NCBI GenBank assembly: GCA_021810565.1
Contig: JAJZIM010000016.1
Span: 1-54,117, forward strand
Direction of reading: 5' to 3'
Source of the DNA: Bacillota bacterium
Lineage (GTDB): Bacteria; Bacillota; Sulfobacillia; JAJZIM01
Length of the DNA stretch: 54,117 nt
The notes beneath the pieces were generated by a model, which had not been told where the DNA came from, did no database searches, and worked only from the letters and a program-made list of their open reading frames with translations. Positions 34,692 through 42,572 of the stretch are shown piece by piece; position 1 is the first letter of the stretch, and every line of letters begins with the position of its first letter. Made by a program: the position numbers and the translations under genes.

Positions 34692-35120
34692 TTGCGGCCC
34701 GGGGTGAAGCTCCACGCCCGGGTCCAGGAAGAGACCTGGCCCACCCTGCGCCGAGCGGGGCGGCTCCATCGCCCCAGGGGGGAGCTCATCGATCTGGCGG
34801 TGACCTGGTGGCTCAAGTCCCAGGCGGCCGAAGAGAGCGAGGGGTTCGCGCTCGGCGCCCTCAATCTGCTTGGGTCAGCGGTGGTACCTACCGTCGGGGT
34901 GGGGCTGCTGCCGGTCCTGCCGAACTACACCCCCTGGGGGTATTCCGCTTCGGTGGGCTGCCGGACCGCTCTTTTCGCCGAGACGGTGCGCATGGGAACC
35001 GGCAGGCGCAGGGAGCCGCCGGTGCCGGCCTCCGCCTTGGGCCTCGTGCCGCCTCCCTCCTGGCGGTTGCCGGCCCGGCAAGGCTTGCCGCCGTGGCCTC
35101 ACCGCCGACGGCCGCCATGA
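34692..35120 (+). CDS. Hypothetical protein
   Basis: A possible 142-residue protein that I do not recognise. The N-terminal part (KLHARVQEETWPTLRRAG, ELIDLAVTWWL) is amphipathic and could be a small DNA-binding or helical domain. The C-terminal half is Pro/Arg-rich and looks like non-coding drift. Start uncertain (TTG 34692 or GTG 34704). The interval 34634-35282 otherwise shows no gene. Treat as doubtful. Confidence 0.3.
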   Translation: MRPGVKLHARVQEETWPTLRRAGRLHRPRGELIDLAVTWWLKSQAAEESEGFALGALNLLGSAVVPTVGVGLLPVLPNYTPWGYSASVGCRTALFAETVRMGTGRRREPPVPASALGLVPPPSWRLPARQGLPPWPHRRRPP

Positions 35121-35282
35121 GCCTCTTGCCGCCGGTGCTGCCGCGATCCGCCCTGGCCCCGTTCGTGTCGTCCGCCGCTGTCCGCAGACTGATTTTGACG
35201 GTGGTTTTTTCCGGCGGCCAGGGTGCGGCATCGGGGGAAGATCCGCTGCGGGTGAGGGCCCTCAGGCGGCAGGCGGGCGCCT

Positions 35283-36419
35283 TCACGGGCCGTCCGTCTC
35301 CCGCAGGAGATAAGCTTGGAACATGGCCTCGCAGAAGTCGAAGCTGCCCTTGGCCCTGCGGCGGATTATGCCCTGGTTGATCAGGTGCTGCAGTGCTCGG
35401 CGCACGGCGGTGGGATCTGCCTTGGCGGCGTAAGGCGGCTGTTCCCGGGCCAGACGCAGCACGGTCTCTTGGGCCAAGGAGCGTGCTGCCAGGGAGCGGT
35501 ACAGTTCGTCATAGGTGGCACCAAGATCGTCCAGGGCGGCGTCGTATGCCGCAGCGAGCAGCAGATGCTGCGGCAGGTCGCGGCGGGAAAACAAAGCCAA
35601 GAGGAACTGGTTCGCCAGCACCATGGTGCAATGGGGGTGGCCACCGGAGCGGGCGGCCATTTCTTCAGCGATCACGTGGTCGATGGGATGCCCGAACTCG
35701 GTGAATTTGCGCTGCAGGTACGCCGCCCAGGAGGCGGGGCGCACTTGTGGAAGCGCCCGCACCACGGCGAAGTTCCAAAAAGGTGATCCCACCCGGGTGA
35801 ATTGCTGCTCGAGGAGCGTGCCCTGAGACCCCAGGAACATGTACACCGCTCGTTGATGGTGCTGCAGGACGGAGCGGATGAAGGCATAGGCGTCGGGCCG
35901 CAGCTGGGGAGCACGCTGGAATTCGTCGAAGGCGATGCAGATGGTGCGGTTTGTGCGCTCCGCCAGGTTGTTTCCGGCCTCCAAGGCGGCTTCCAAGTCG
36001 GGTGGCGTTGCGGCGTATGCCAAGGCCAACTCCAGTCCTTCCTTGGTCTGGGCCTTGAGCTCCAGTTTTCCGGCGATGTGGGAGGTGAGTTGGCGAAGTT
36101 TGGACAAGGTGCGCCGCACGCCGGTTTCATTTTCCAACACCGCGTCCAGCAACTGCTCTGCCAGCTGCGCCTCGTTGGGGGAGCGCAGCAGGTCCACATG
36201 GGCCACCAACCAGCCTTCCGATCTGAGGCGGCGCAATGCCTCCAGGGTCAGGGAGGTCTTCCCTGTGCGCCGGGGTGCAGAAATCACCACGCCTTCCCCG
36301 GCACGAATCCTGGCCAGGATCTCCTGCAGAAACTCCTCCCTGCCCACCAGATCGGCAGCTGGGACGATGCGGCCTACTGGAAACCAAAGGGATGTCGACA
36401 ATGGGCTCACCTCGCCCAT
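35283..36419 (-). CDS. AAA/STAND-type ATPase with C-terminal winged helix
   Basis: A 378-residue NTPase of the archaeal-ATPase/STAND group. LVGREEFLQEIL leads into Walker A APRRTGKTS (about residues 48-56), Walker B is CIAFDEF, and a sensor region YMFLGSQ follows. The last 80 residues look like a winged-helix domain (VRRALQHLINQGIIRRRAKGSF). Such proteins are common in mobile or defence-rich regions of thermophiles, mostly with unknown roles. ATG 36419 has no ribosome site; TTG 36401 lies 4 bases after GAGGTGAG and may be the real start. A -35 TTGACC (36451-36446) with TACCAT at 18 bases precedes it. Confidence 0.75.
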   Translation of the reverse strand: MGEVSPLSTSLWFPVGRIVPAADLVGREEFLQEILARIRAGEGVVISAPRRTGKTSLTLEALRRLRSEGWLVAHVDLLRSPNEAQLAEQLLDAVLENETGVRRTLSKLRQLTSHIAGKLELKAQTKEGLELALAYAATPPDLEAALEAGNNLAERTNRTICIAFDEFQRAPQLRPDAYAFIRSVLQHHQRAVYMFLGSQGTLLEQQFTRVGSPFWNFAVVRALPQVRPASWAAYLQRKFTEFGHPIDHVIAEEMAARSGGHPHCTMVLANQFLLALFSRRDLPQHLLLAAAYDAALDDLGATYDELYRSLAARSLAQETVLRLAREQPPYAAKADPTAVRRALQHLINQGIIRRRAKGSFDFCEAMFQAYLLRETDGP

Positions 36420-36723
36420 TAATGGTACATCATTTGTCGCTTATTGGTCAACAGATGTCCAATGGGCGAGGCCGAGGAGCGATCAGGCTCCCTCGGGTTG
36501 CCTGCTCAAGGCAGCGTGCGTTGTACACCGGGCAGTTCCATCGGGGTGGGCATGAAAGTCTCCTGCCCACCGGACCGGCGCAAGTGCCAGCCAGAGGACA
36601 GGGCGCGCCGCGAGGCGGGATCTGAAGGATGCATGCCGCCTCTTGAACAACACCCGGCTGAGATCGAAGGAGTGTCGGAGCCTGCCGGACGTCTATACCA
36701 AGCGGCTGTCCCCCGCGAGGAGT

Positions 36724-36800
36724 GGACTGCCGGGGGCGTCGTGGGCGAGGCCGGAGCGTACGGTTTGGTGAGCGGGGCCCTCATCCGCCCCTACCAGAGT
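36724..36800 (+). ncRNA. Degraded group II intron-like 3' end, second copy
   Basis: GGACTGCCGGGGG and GCGTACGGTTTGGTGAGCGGGG followed by CCGCCCCTACCAG align with the domain V/VI-like segment at 33811-33889. A GTGCG at about 36517, like an intron 5' end, lies about 280 bases upstream, but that is far too short for a full ribozyme. The interval 36420-36825 contains no convincing gene. Confidence 0.35.
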
Positions 36801-36825
36801 GCTTTGGTCGACCGACACCTGCGGG

Positions 36826-38187
36826 TCACCCGGAACTGGCCGGATTGCCCGTGCTGGTGGAGCCGGTGACGCTGAAGGCATAGGAGTTGCTGGGCGGGGC
36901 GCCGGGGGTCTCCACCAGGACGATGTAGGCGCCGGGGGGGAGGTTGGGCACCGTGGCGGTCACGGCGGCGGTGTTCCAGCTTTTCACCGGAGCGTCGGTC
37001 AAGGCGCCGCTGCTGCCGTTGGCCGGGGAAAAAACGACGTTTCCCGCTTGGGCGGGGAAGCTGCCCAAGAGGGTCAGGGTGGTGCCGGGCGGCCCTTGGA
37101 CTGGCGCCATCTGCCGCACGGCGATGGAGGTGCCGCCGGTCTTGGTCTTACCGGTGGCGGGCTTTTTACCGTACACCTTCTGGGTCACGGTGGTGGTGGG
37201 AGGCGCGGTGTTAAGGGAGGTGGTGCCGCCCAAGGCTCGGGCGGCGGCCTCGGCCCCGGGGTCCATCAGGGGCAGGGTCTTGCCCTGCAGCAGGTCTTGC
37301 CAGGCCCGGTGGGCGTCGGCGGGCACCACCTCCCAGTAGCTGGCGTCGGGCAGGTTGAGGAAGGCCCCCGGGAGGGTCTCGTGGATGATGCGGTTGTGCT
37401 CCAACTGGCGGGCCTCCACGGCCATGGCCAAGAGCCGGTCTTGGGGCACGTTGGTCTGCACCGCGCGGTCCAGTTGCGGGATCAGCGTAGGCAGGTGCAA
37501 TAGCGTGCTGGGGCGGAGGATGGTGTGCGACAGGTCCAGGAGGAAGGCTTGCTGATCCAGGGTGCGCTGAATGTCCCCCAGGGGGAACTCCCGGTAGCGC
37601 ACGAACTCCAAAGACTGCTGGCCGTTGAGGCAGTGGGTGCCGGCCGGCAGGTTTATCCGCGTGTTGGGACCGCCCGAGTAGTGCATGGGGCTCTTGATGT
37701 CCACGTTGACGCAGCCCAGGGTGTTGACCACGGACACGAAGCCGGTGAAGTTCACCAGCACGTAGTCTTTGATGTGGGAGCCCAAGAGTTTGTTAACGGT
37801 CGCGAGGGCCAACTGGGGCCCACCGAAAGCGTTGGCGGTGTTTAGCTTGGTCCAGCCGTGACCGGGAAGGTGCACCCGGGAATCCCGAGGCACCGACAGC
37901 ATCACGATGCGGTGGTTCTGGGGATCCAGGTGGACCACGATCAGGGAGTCGGTGAGGCTGGACCCGCCGCTGCCGTAGGGGGTGTAGGCCAGGTTGCCCC
38001 GCTCGCCCAGGAGCAGGAAGGTCTGGTCCTGCGGGGCGGCGTGGCCAGTGACGGCGGTTACCACCGCCGGGGCCACCAGCCGGCCCACGTAGAGGACCCC
38101 GGCCGCCACGGCCGCCGCCAAGGTTAGAAGCACCGCCAGCTTGGCCTTGTTCAGCTTGCGCCGCGGGCCGTCGGTGTGTCGTGCCAT
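36826..38187 (-). CDS. LytR-CpsA-Psr (LCP) family wall-polymer transferase
   Basis: A 453-residue membrane enzyme that attaches anionic polymers to peptidoglycan. A transmembrane segment lies at about 17-37. The LCP domain (about 55-260) has LTDSLIVVHLDPQNHRIVMLSVPRDSRV, LNTANAFGG and FVRYREFPLGDIQRT, with the Arg/Asp residues that hold the polyprenyl phosphate. After a Thr/Lys-rich linker, the last 85 residues look like an IPT/TIG immunoglobulin-like domain (GPPGTTLTLLGSFPAQ to LPPGAYIVLVETP), an unusual addition. ATG with GGGAGGTGGAG upstream and TATAAT at 38219-38214. Confidence 0.9.
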   Translation of the reverse strand: MARHTDGPRRKLNKAKLAVLLTLAAAVAAGVLYVGRLVAPAVVTAVTGHAAPQDQTFLLLGERGNLAYTPYGSGGSSLTDSLIVVHLDPQNHRIVMLSVPRDSRVHLPGHGWTKLNTANAFGGPQLALATVNKLLGSHIKDYVLVNFTGFVSVVNTLGCVNVDIKSPMHYSGGPNTRINLPAGTHCLNGQQSLEFVRYREFPLGDIQRTLDQQAFLLDLSHTILRPSTLLHLPTLIPQLDRAVQTNVPQDRLLAMAVEARQLEHNRIIHETLPGAFLNLPDASYWEVVPADAHRAWQDLLQGKTLPLMDPGAEAAARALGGTTSLNTAPPTTTVTQKVYGKKPATGKTKTGGTSIAVRQMAPVQGPPGTTLTLLGSFPAQAGNVVFSPANGSSGALTDAPVKSWNTAAVTATVPNLPPGAYIVLVETPGAPPSNSYAFSVTGSTSTGNPASSG

Positions 38188-38213
38188 GCTCCACCTCCCA
38201 AGTTCGACTTATG

Positions 38214-38219
38214 ATTATA
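38214..38219 (-). promoter_or_regulatory. -10 element of the LCP gene
   Basis: TATAAT on the minus strand, 27 bases before the ATG. No convincing -35 is seen at 16-18 bases. Confidence 0.4.
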
Positions 38220-38342
38220 GCAGATGCGGAGGACAAAAGGCACACCGGCAAGTTACAGAAAAATTAACGTTTCGTCTTTCCCCGGAGCCCCCGAGGGAAA
38301 GCCCAGAAAGTTTCAGAAAATATTGGGCCATCACGGGAGGGA

Positions 38343-38358
38343 ACACTGACGTCAGTGT
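38343..38358. promoter_or_regulatory. Perfect 16-bp palindrome upstream of the CMD-like gene
   Basis: ACACTGACGTCAGTGT, immediately followed by CTAATAATCC. Its size and symmetry suit a dimeric repressor such as a TetR-type protein. It lies in the 38188-38461 gap, which also has a G-rich run (38391-38428) but no gene. Confidence 0.5.
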
Positions 38359-38461
38359 CTAATAATCCAGGGAGGTTCTCGTCCGCCGCCGGGGGAGGGG
38401 GGAGCAGGGCGCCGCGGGGGCGGGGGGACCGCATACGGCAAAAGGAGGCTGGTGTCGCGTT

Positions 38462-38881
38462 ATGAAACCCGAGGAGACCAACCGGTACATGGAGGAGAAG
38501 ATGGGGTTCGTGCCCCGCATGTTTCAGACCATCAACCAGGTTACGGATCAGCCGGGGAAGACCTTCGCCGATTTCTACAACTCCATCTGGGCCGACGGGG
38601 CGCTTTCCCGCAAGCACAAGGAGCTGATCTTCACCGCCATCGGGGTCTCTTGGAAGTCGCCGCGCTGCCTGATCCACGTGATCCCGGCCGTCAAGGCGGG
38701 CGCCACCCAGGAGGAGATCTTCGAGGCGGTTTCGGTGGCCATGATTGCCGCCGGGTTCGTGCCGGGCGGTCCCGGCATCCCCTACGCCTTCGAGTACGCC
38801 CTGAAGGTGCTGGAGATGGCGGAGAAGTACCGCAGGGGGGAGCCCTGGGAGTACCTGCAGCCGCCGGAGTTTCGCGGCTAG
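38462..38881 (+). CDS. Carboxymuconolactone decarboxylase/AhpD-like protein
   Basis: A 139-residue all-helical CMD-domain protein: GALSRKHKELIFTAIGVSW, GATQEEIFEAVSVAMIAAG and the C-terminal helix FEYALKVLEMA. AhpD relatives use a CxxC pair plus His in peroxide defence. Here the site reads SPRCLIH, so the first Cys is replaced and only one remains, making a peroxidase role doubtful. AAGGAGG lies 13 bases before the ATG, a long gap. Followed by an MFS transporter on the same strand, which might handle the same small molecule. Confidence 0.8.
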   Translation: MKPEETNRYMEEKMGFVPRMFQTINQVTDQPGKTFADFYNSIWADGALSRKHKELIFTAIGVSWKSPRCLIHVIPAVKAGATQEEIFEAVSVAMIAAGFVPGGPGIPYAFEYALKVLEMAEKYRRGEPWEYLQPPEFRG

Positions 38882-38952
38882 CCAGGCCGGTGGGGGGAGG
38901 GCGCAGGCCCTTCCCCGCCCAAAAACGACGGCCATTCGGGGGGGAATGAACT

Positions 38953-40227
38953 TTGCCGCGGCGTTATTGGATCCTGACCCTGCTCACCGTCGCCTATTTC
39001 GTCAACTACCTGGACCGGGGGGCCATCAGCGTGGCCATCCCCTTCATCGGGCGTGACCTGTCCCTGGACCACACCCAGATGGGACTAGCCATGAGCGCCT
39101 TCTTCCTGGGCTTCGTGCTCTTGGAGCTGCCGGCGGGCTGGCTGGCCGACCGCATCGGCTGCCGGGTGCTGGTGCCGGCGGGCATCCTGTGGTGGAGCGT
39201 GTTCAGCTTCCTCACCGGCACGGTGGGCAGCCTGGGATCGCTCCTGGCGGTGCGGGTGGCCTTCGGCCTGGGGGAGGGGATCTACCCGCCCACCTCGCTC
39301 AAGGCCCTGTCCCTTTGGATGCCGCGGCGGGAGCGGGCGCGGGCCAACGGGATCATGCTGGCGGCCACCAACCTGGGGCTGGCGGTGTCGGTGCTCTTGG
39401 GGGCGGGGATCATCTACCTTTGGGGCTGGCGGGCGCTTTTCTACCTCATCGCCCTGCCCGGCGCGGCGGTGGCCTGGCTGCTGTACCGCTACTACCGCGA
39501 TCCCGTGCCCTGCGGGGAGAAGCGCACCGGCTCCCTGGGACAGCTGGTGCGCCTGCCGGCGGTGTGGGTGTGGTCCGTGGCCTGGCTGGCCATGTTCATC
39601 GCCTTCTGGGGGCTGTCCAGCTGGCTGCCCACCTACCTGCTGCAGGGCCGCCACTTCCCCCTGGCGGTGATGGGGGTGGTGGGGTCGGTGCCTTACGTCC
39701 TGGGCGTCGTGGGGATGCTGCTGGGCGGCTATCTGTCCGACCGGCTGCGCCGGCGCGCGGTAACCATTGTGCCGGCCCTGGGGCTGGGGGCCGTGGCCAT
39801 CGGGCTGGGCTACCTCTTGCCCGGCTTCTGGCCGGCTCTTTTGGGCTTCGGCCTGGGTAACCTGTGCATCAGCATGGTGCCCTCCGCCTTCTATTCCCTG
39901 CCCATGGACAGCCTGCCGCCGGAGCAGGTGGGCGCCGCCCTGGGCCTGGTGAACAGCGTGGGGATGCTCTCGGGGCTGGTGGCGCCCACCCTCATCGGCT
40001 ACACCATCGACCGCACGGGGGGCTTCGGGGGCGGCTTCCTGATCATCGTGGGGAGTCTGGTGCTCTCGGCGGTTCTGGTGCTGGCGGTGCGGGAGCGCCG
40101 GCTGATCTGGCCGGCGGCCCGGGAGGCCTTCGGGCCCGCGTCCGGCTGGCCGAGCCTGCCCGCGGACTGGCCGCGCCTGGCCCCCTGCCGGGGCGGCCTG
40201 CCCTGCGACGGCGCCTTGGAGCACTAG
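38953..40227 (+). CDS. MFS transporter (anion:cation symporter-like)
   Basis: A 424-residue permease with 12 predicted membrane helices. It has NYLDRGAISVAIPFI in helix 1, GWLADRIGCRVLV in loop 2-3 and GLGEGIYPPTSLKALSLWMPRRERARANG in loops 4-5, the pattern of the ACS family (organic anion uptake such as hexuronate, glucarate or phthalate). The substrate is not predictable. TTG start with GGGGGGGAA upstream. It lies after the CMD-like gene, and 2 bases separate its stop from a convergent flavoprotein gene. Confidence 0.88.
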   Translation: MPRRYWILTLLTVAYFVNYLDRGAISVAIPFIGRDLSLDHTQMGLAMSAFFLGFVLLELPAGWLADRIGCRVLVPAGILWWSVFSFLTGTVGSLGSLLAVRVAFGLGEGIYPPTSLKALSLWMPRRERARANGIMLAATNLGLAVSVLLGAGIIYLWGWRALFYLIALPGAAVAWLLYRYYRDPVPCGEKRTGSLGQLVRLPAVWVWSVAWLAMFIAFWGLSSWLPTYLLQGRHFPLAVMGVVGSVPYVLGVVGMLLGGYLSDRLRRRAVTIVPALGLGAVAIGLGYLLPGFWPALLGFGLGNLCISMVPSAFYSLPMDSLPPEQVGAALGLVNSVGMLSGLVAPTLIGYTIDRTGGFGGGFLIIVGSLVLSAVLVLAVRERRLIWPAAREAFGPASGWPSLPADWPRLAPCRGGLPCDGALEH

Positions 40228-40229
40228 CG

Positions 40230-40676
40230 TCAGTCGCCGCGCAGTTCCCGATAGACGGCTTGTTCCACCGCCTGGCGGTAGCGATGGGCGGCGTCGAAGT
40301 CGTAGCGGGGGCCTACCAGGCGCAGCCCCGCCACCCCATGGTCGCGCAGCTGCTCCACCTGGAGCTCCACCAAGGCGCTGGGGAAGGGGGAGCTTTCCAT
40401 CTCCTCCCGGACGATGCGGGTGGGACCGGTCAGGCGCACCGCCAGGTCGTCCCCCAGCACCTCCAAGGCACCGCGGGGATTCTCCCGCAGGTTGACTAGG
40501 TGCCGGCTGCGGCTGTCCAAGGCCAGGGCCACGATGTCCTCGTCCCGGGCCAGGGCCCAGCTGACCACCGAGGTATGGGGCTCACCCTGGGGGCTGGCGC
40601 TGGCGAAGATGCACACGCGGCCTCCCTGCAGGAAGGCGCGTACCCGGCGGCGAAGTTCCGGTTGGCGATCGTCCAT
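40230..40676 (-). CDS. Pyridoxamine 5'-phosphate oxidase-family (FMN split-barrel) protein
   Basis: A 148-residue split beta-barrel of the PNPOx-like type binding FMN or F420. It shows VCIFASASPQGEPHTSVVSW at the N-terminus and SRHLVNLRENPRGALEVL in the middle, the usual flavin-phosphate contacts. Substrate unknown. ATG with AAGGAGCC upstream. Its promoter (TATAAT, 40703-40698) overlaps the TATATT of the divergent quinone reductase gene, so the two may be co-regulated. Confidence 0.82.
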   Translation of the reverse strand: MDDRQPELRRRVRAFLQGGRVCIFASASPQGEPHTSVVSWALARDEDIVALALDSRSRHLVNLRENPRGALEVLGDDLAVRLTGPTRIVREEMESSPFPSALVELQVEQLRDHGVAGLRLVGPRYDFDAAHRYRQAVEQAVYRELRGD

Positions 40677-40725
40677 GGGCAGGGCTCCTTTCGGAAGATT
40701 ATATTGGGAGGAGGTTGGCGCTCGG

Positions 40726-41325
40726 ATGAAAGTGGCGGTGATCTACTACTCCATGACCGGGTCGGTGTACCGGTTGGCCCGCTCGGTGGAGGAGGGAGCG
40801 GCCGAGGCGGGGGCCACGGTGCGCCTGCGCCGGGCGGCCGAGCTCATCCCCCAGGCGGTGATCGATGCCCGGCCGGAGCTGCGCCGGGCCCAGGAGGAGC
40901 AGCGCTCGGTGGAGACGGCCACCGTGGAGGACTTGGTCTGGGCCGACGGTGTCGCCCTGGGCTCGCCCACCCGCTTCGGCAACATTACGGCGCAGCTGAA
41001 GAACTTCCTGGACCAGACGGGGGGGCTTTGGGCCCAGGGCACCTTGGTGGGCAAGGCGGTGGGCTTCTTCACCGGGGCCAACACCATGCACGGCGGGCAC
41101 GAGACCACCATCCTCACCATGTCCACCTTCGCCTATCACCACGGGATGGTCATCGTGCCGGCCGGCTATGCCATCCCGCAGGTCGGCACCACCCGCACCG
41201 GCGGCAGCCCCTACGGCCCCTCGGAGTTCAGCGGCAAGGGCGTGGAGCTGTCCGAGGAGGAGGCGATCATCGCCCGCGCCTTCGGCGCCCGCTTGGCCCA
41301 GGTGGCCGGCAAGTTGGCCCGCTAG
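40726..41325 (+). CDS. wrbA: NAD(P)H:quinone oxidoreductase, WrbA-type flavodoxin
   Basis: A 199-residue flavodoxin-fold enzyme doing two-electron quinone reduction. The FMN loop is YYSMTGSVYRLA. GSPTRFGNITAQLKNFLDQTGGLW and TGANTMHGGHETTILTMSTFAYHHGMVIVPAGYA are characteristic of WrbA. ATG 40726 lies 11 bases after GGGAGGAGG, and a TATATT -10 is at 40700-40705. Part of this gene (40810-41155) is repeated at 43103-43447, showing a rearrangement downstream. Confidence 0.92.
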   Translation: MKVAVIYYSMTGSVYRLARSVEEGAAEAGATVRLRRAAELIPQAVIDARPELRRAQEEQRSVETATVEDLVWADGVALGSPTRFGNITAQLKNFLDQTGGLWAQGTLVGKAVGFFTGANTMHGGHETTILTMSTFAYHHGMVIVPAGYAIPQVGTTRTGGSPYGPSEFSGKGVELSEEEAIIARAFGARLAQVAGKLAR

Positions 41326-41338
41326 CCGGGCCTTGCCG

Positions 41339-41387
41339 TCAGCTGGGGGAGGAGGGCGCCTCGCGCTCCTAGCCCAGCTCCCCGAAG
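41339..41387. repeat. Remnant of the Ni/Co transporter 3' end next to wrbA
   Basis: Bases 41339-41368 equal 43449-43478 (end of the transporter gene) and 41369-41387 equal 43546-43563, with the 67 bases between them deleted. This shows that wrbA and the transporter were once direct neighbours and that the junction was duplicated. Confidence 0.85.
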
Positions 41388-41694
41388 TTGTATACTCGGC
41401 GGCAGGCCGCGCTGCCCAGAGGAAGGGGTGGCAACGGTGGCCGGCCCGGCTGCCACGCCGGAAATTGCGGTGAGGGCCAACCGGCTCGTCGGTAACAAAG
41501 AACTGCAGCTACTCCGAAGGACGGGAATTTGCGTGCGGTTTATCCGGGTTTATCGAGGCATACATAGCGTAAATATCGACAAGCGCCTACATATTTAGAT
41601 TAATCTAGATGATTGATCGCTTCAATCAAATATGGCTAGACAGCCCCCTCCCAACTGACCGAATTCAGGGATTTAAGGGGCCGGGCCTCGGTCC

Positions 41695-41790
41695 CCGCTG
41701 CTTGCGAACATCTATCTTCACTATGTGCTGGACCGGTGGTTCGAGTGGGTGGTGCGTCCCCGCTGCCGGCGGGAGGCGAAGCTGGTCCGC
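41695..41790 (+). pseudogene. Group II intron reverse transcriptase fragment
   Basis: Thirty-two codons read PLLANIYLHYVLDRWFEWVV and RPRCRREAKLVR, the block just before the catalytic YADD of group II intron-encoded proteins. The YADD itself is lost, and the sequence runs directly into a DUF4338 fragment. The AT-rich interval 41400-41690 shows nothing recognisable. Confidence 0.7.
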
Positions 41791-41794
41791 TTGG

Positions 41795-42066
41795 CGGCTG
41801 GGGCAACTGGCTCGGCGGGTGGCGGACGATGGGGAGTGCCGCTACGCCTTCCGTCCAGTACTGCTGGAGACCTTTGTGGAGCGGGACCGGTTCCGGGGTA
41901 CCAGCTACCAGGCGGCCAACTGGGTCCTGCGGGCCATACCCAGGGCCGGGGCAAGCTTGACCGCTACAAACGGTATGACCAACCGGTGCAGGAGATCTTC
42001 CTCAACCCGTTGGCGGGCAACTTCCGGGAAGTCCTGGCAGAAGATCCTGAAGGCTTCACCGAATAA
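41795..42066 (+). pseudogene. DUF4338-type (transposase-associated) fragment, frameshifted
   Basis: One frame gives LARRVADDGECRYAFRPV followed by LLETFVERDRFRGTSYQAAN. The continuation TQGRGKLDRYKRYDQPV and then FLNPLAGNFREVL is in another frame, so a frameshift lies near 41925. This matches the DUF4338 domain found in some transposase-like proteins and in the Druantia defence system. 5' truncated and not functional. Confidence 0.6.
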
Positions 42067-42096
42067 TTACGAGTGTCAACATGAAACCCGTTGTAG

Positions 42097-42327
42097 CTAT
42101 AGATATTTCCGCAAATCATCGACGCTCCACCGTGCTTGTTCCAGTATGTTTTCAACAACCCTGCGTTTCAATGACTACCCCTTGTGGACGGGTACCGTCA
42201 CTCTTCGGGAAGGATCTTGCGGCAAGGCTAGACGGTAGTGACTGCCGCGTATTCTCACAATAGAAAACCCTCCGCGTTGGAGGGCGCTCAACATCTGTTG
42301 GCCGGTAACCGTGGGTAGCTTGCTCAC
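42097..42327 (-). pseudogene. HicA-like toxin with an internal amber stop
   Basis: Reading GTG 42327: SKLPTVTGQQMLSALQRGGF, then RIRGSHYRLALP with the catalytic His30 and VTVPVHKG, then TAG (42177-42175). It resumes in frame as SLKRRVVENILEQARWSVDD to a stop at 42099-42097. Full length without the amber would be 76 residues, normal for HicA mRNA interferases. Either a one-base nonsense mutation inactivated the toxin or readthrough makes it at low level. GTG overlaps the hicB stop. Confidence 0.75.
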
Positions 42328-42548
42328 ACCGCCACCTCAACTTCAGCCACAACCACATCATCTTCGGGGAGCTGATTTCCTTGTTCAGCCATATCCTCAA
42401 GGACCAGTTCTATGGCCTCCCTAGCATTGGTTAAGGCTTCTTCGATGCTTTCCCCTTGGGTCATGCAGCCGGGAAGGGCAGGCACCTTGGCGACATAGCC
42501 ACCTGCTTCGTGATCGGGTTCCAGAACCACCTTGAACCGCCGAACCAT
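42324..42548 (-). CDS. HicB family antitoxin
   Basis: A 74-residue HicB-fold antitoxin: FKVVLEPDHEAGGYVAKVPALPG and CMTQGESIEEALTNAREAIEL are the family core, and the C-terminus is acidic. I chose ATG 42548, which has GAGGGGTGAC upstream, rather than GTG 42557. The usual order (hicB then hicA, overlapping by GTGA) is kept, but hicA has an amber codon. If the toxin is dead, this antitoxin is an orphan. Confidence 0.85.
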   Translation of the reverse strand: MVRRFKVVLEPDHEAGGYVAKVPALPGCMTQGESIEEALTNAREAIELVLEDMAEQGNQLPEDDVVVAEVEVAV

Positions 42549-42572
42549 GGGCGTCACCCCTCGAGTAGTATA

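Noticed and set aside
36444-36869. A 141-codon gene in the gap before the LCP gene
   Set aside because: No ribosome site, no known motif, and the segment shows RNA-like inverted repeats similar to 33.8 kb.
31548-42327. Genetic-code change making TAG a sense codon
   Set aside because: Many core genes in the window use TAG as their only stop directly before a neighbour or terminator, so TAG must terminate.
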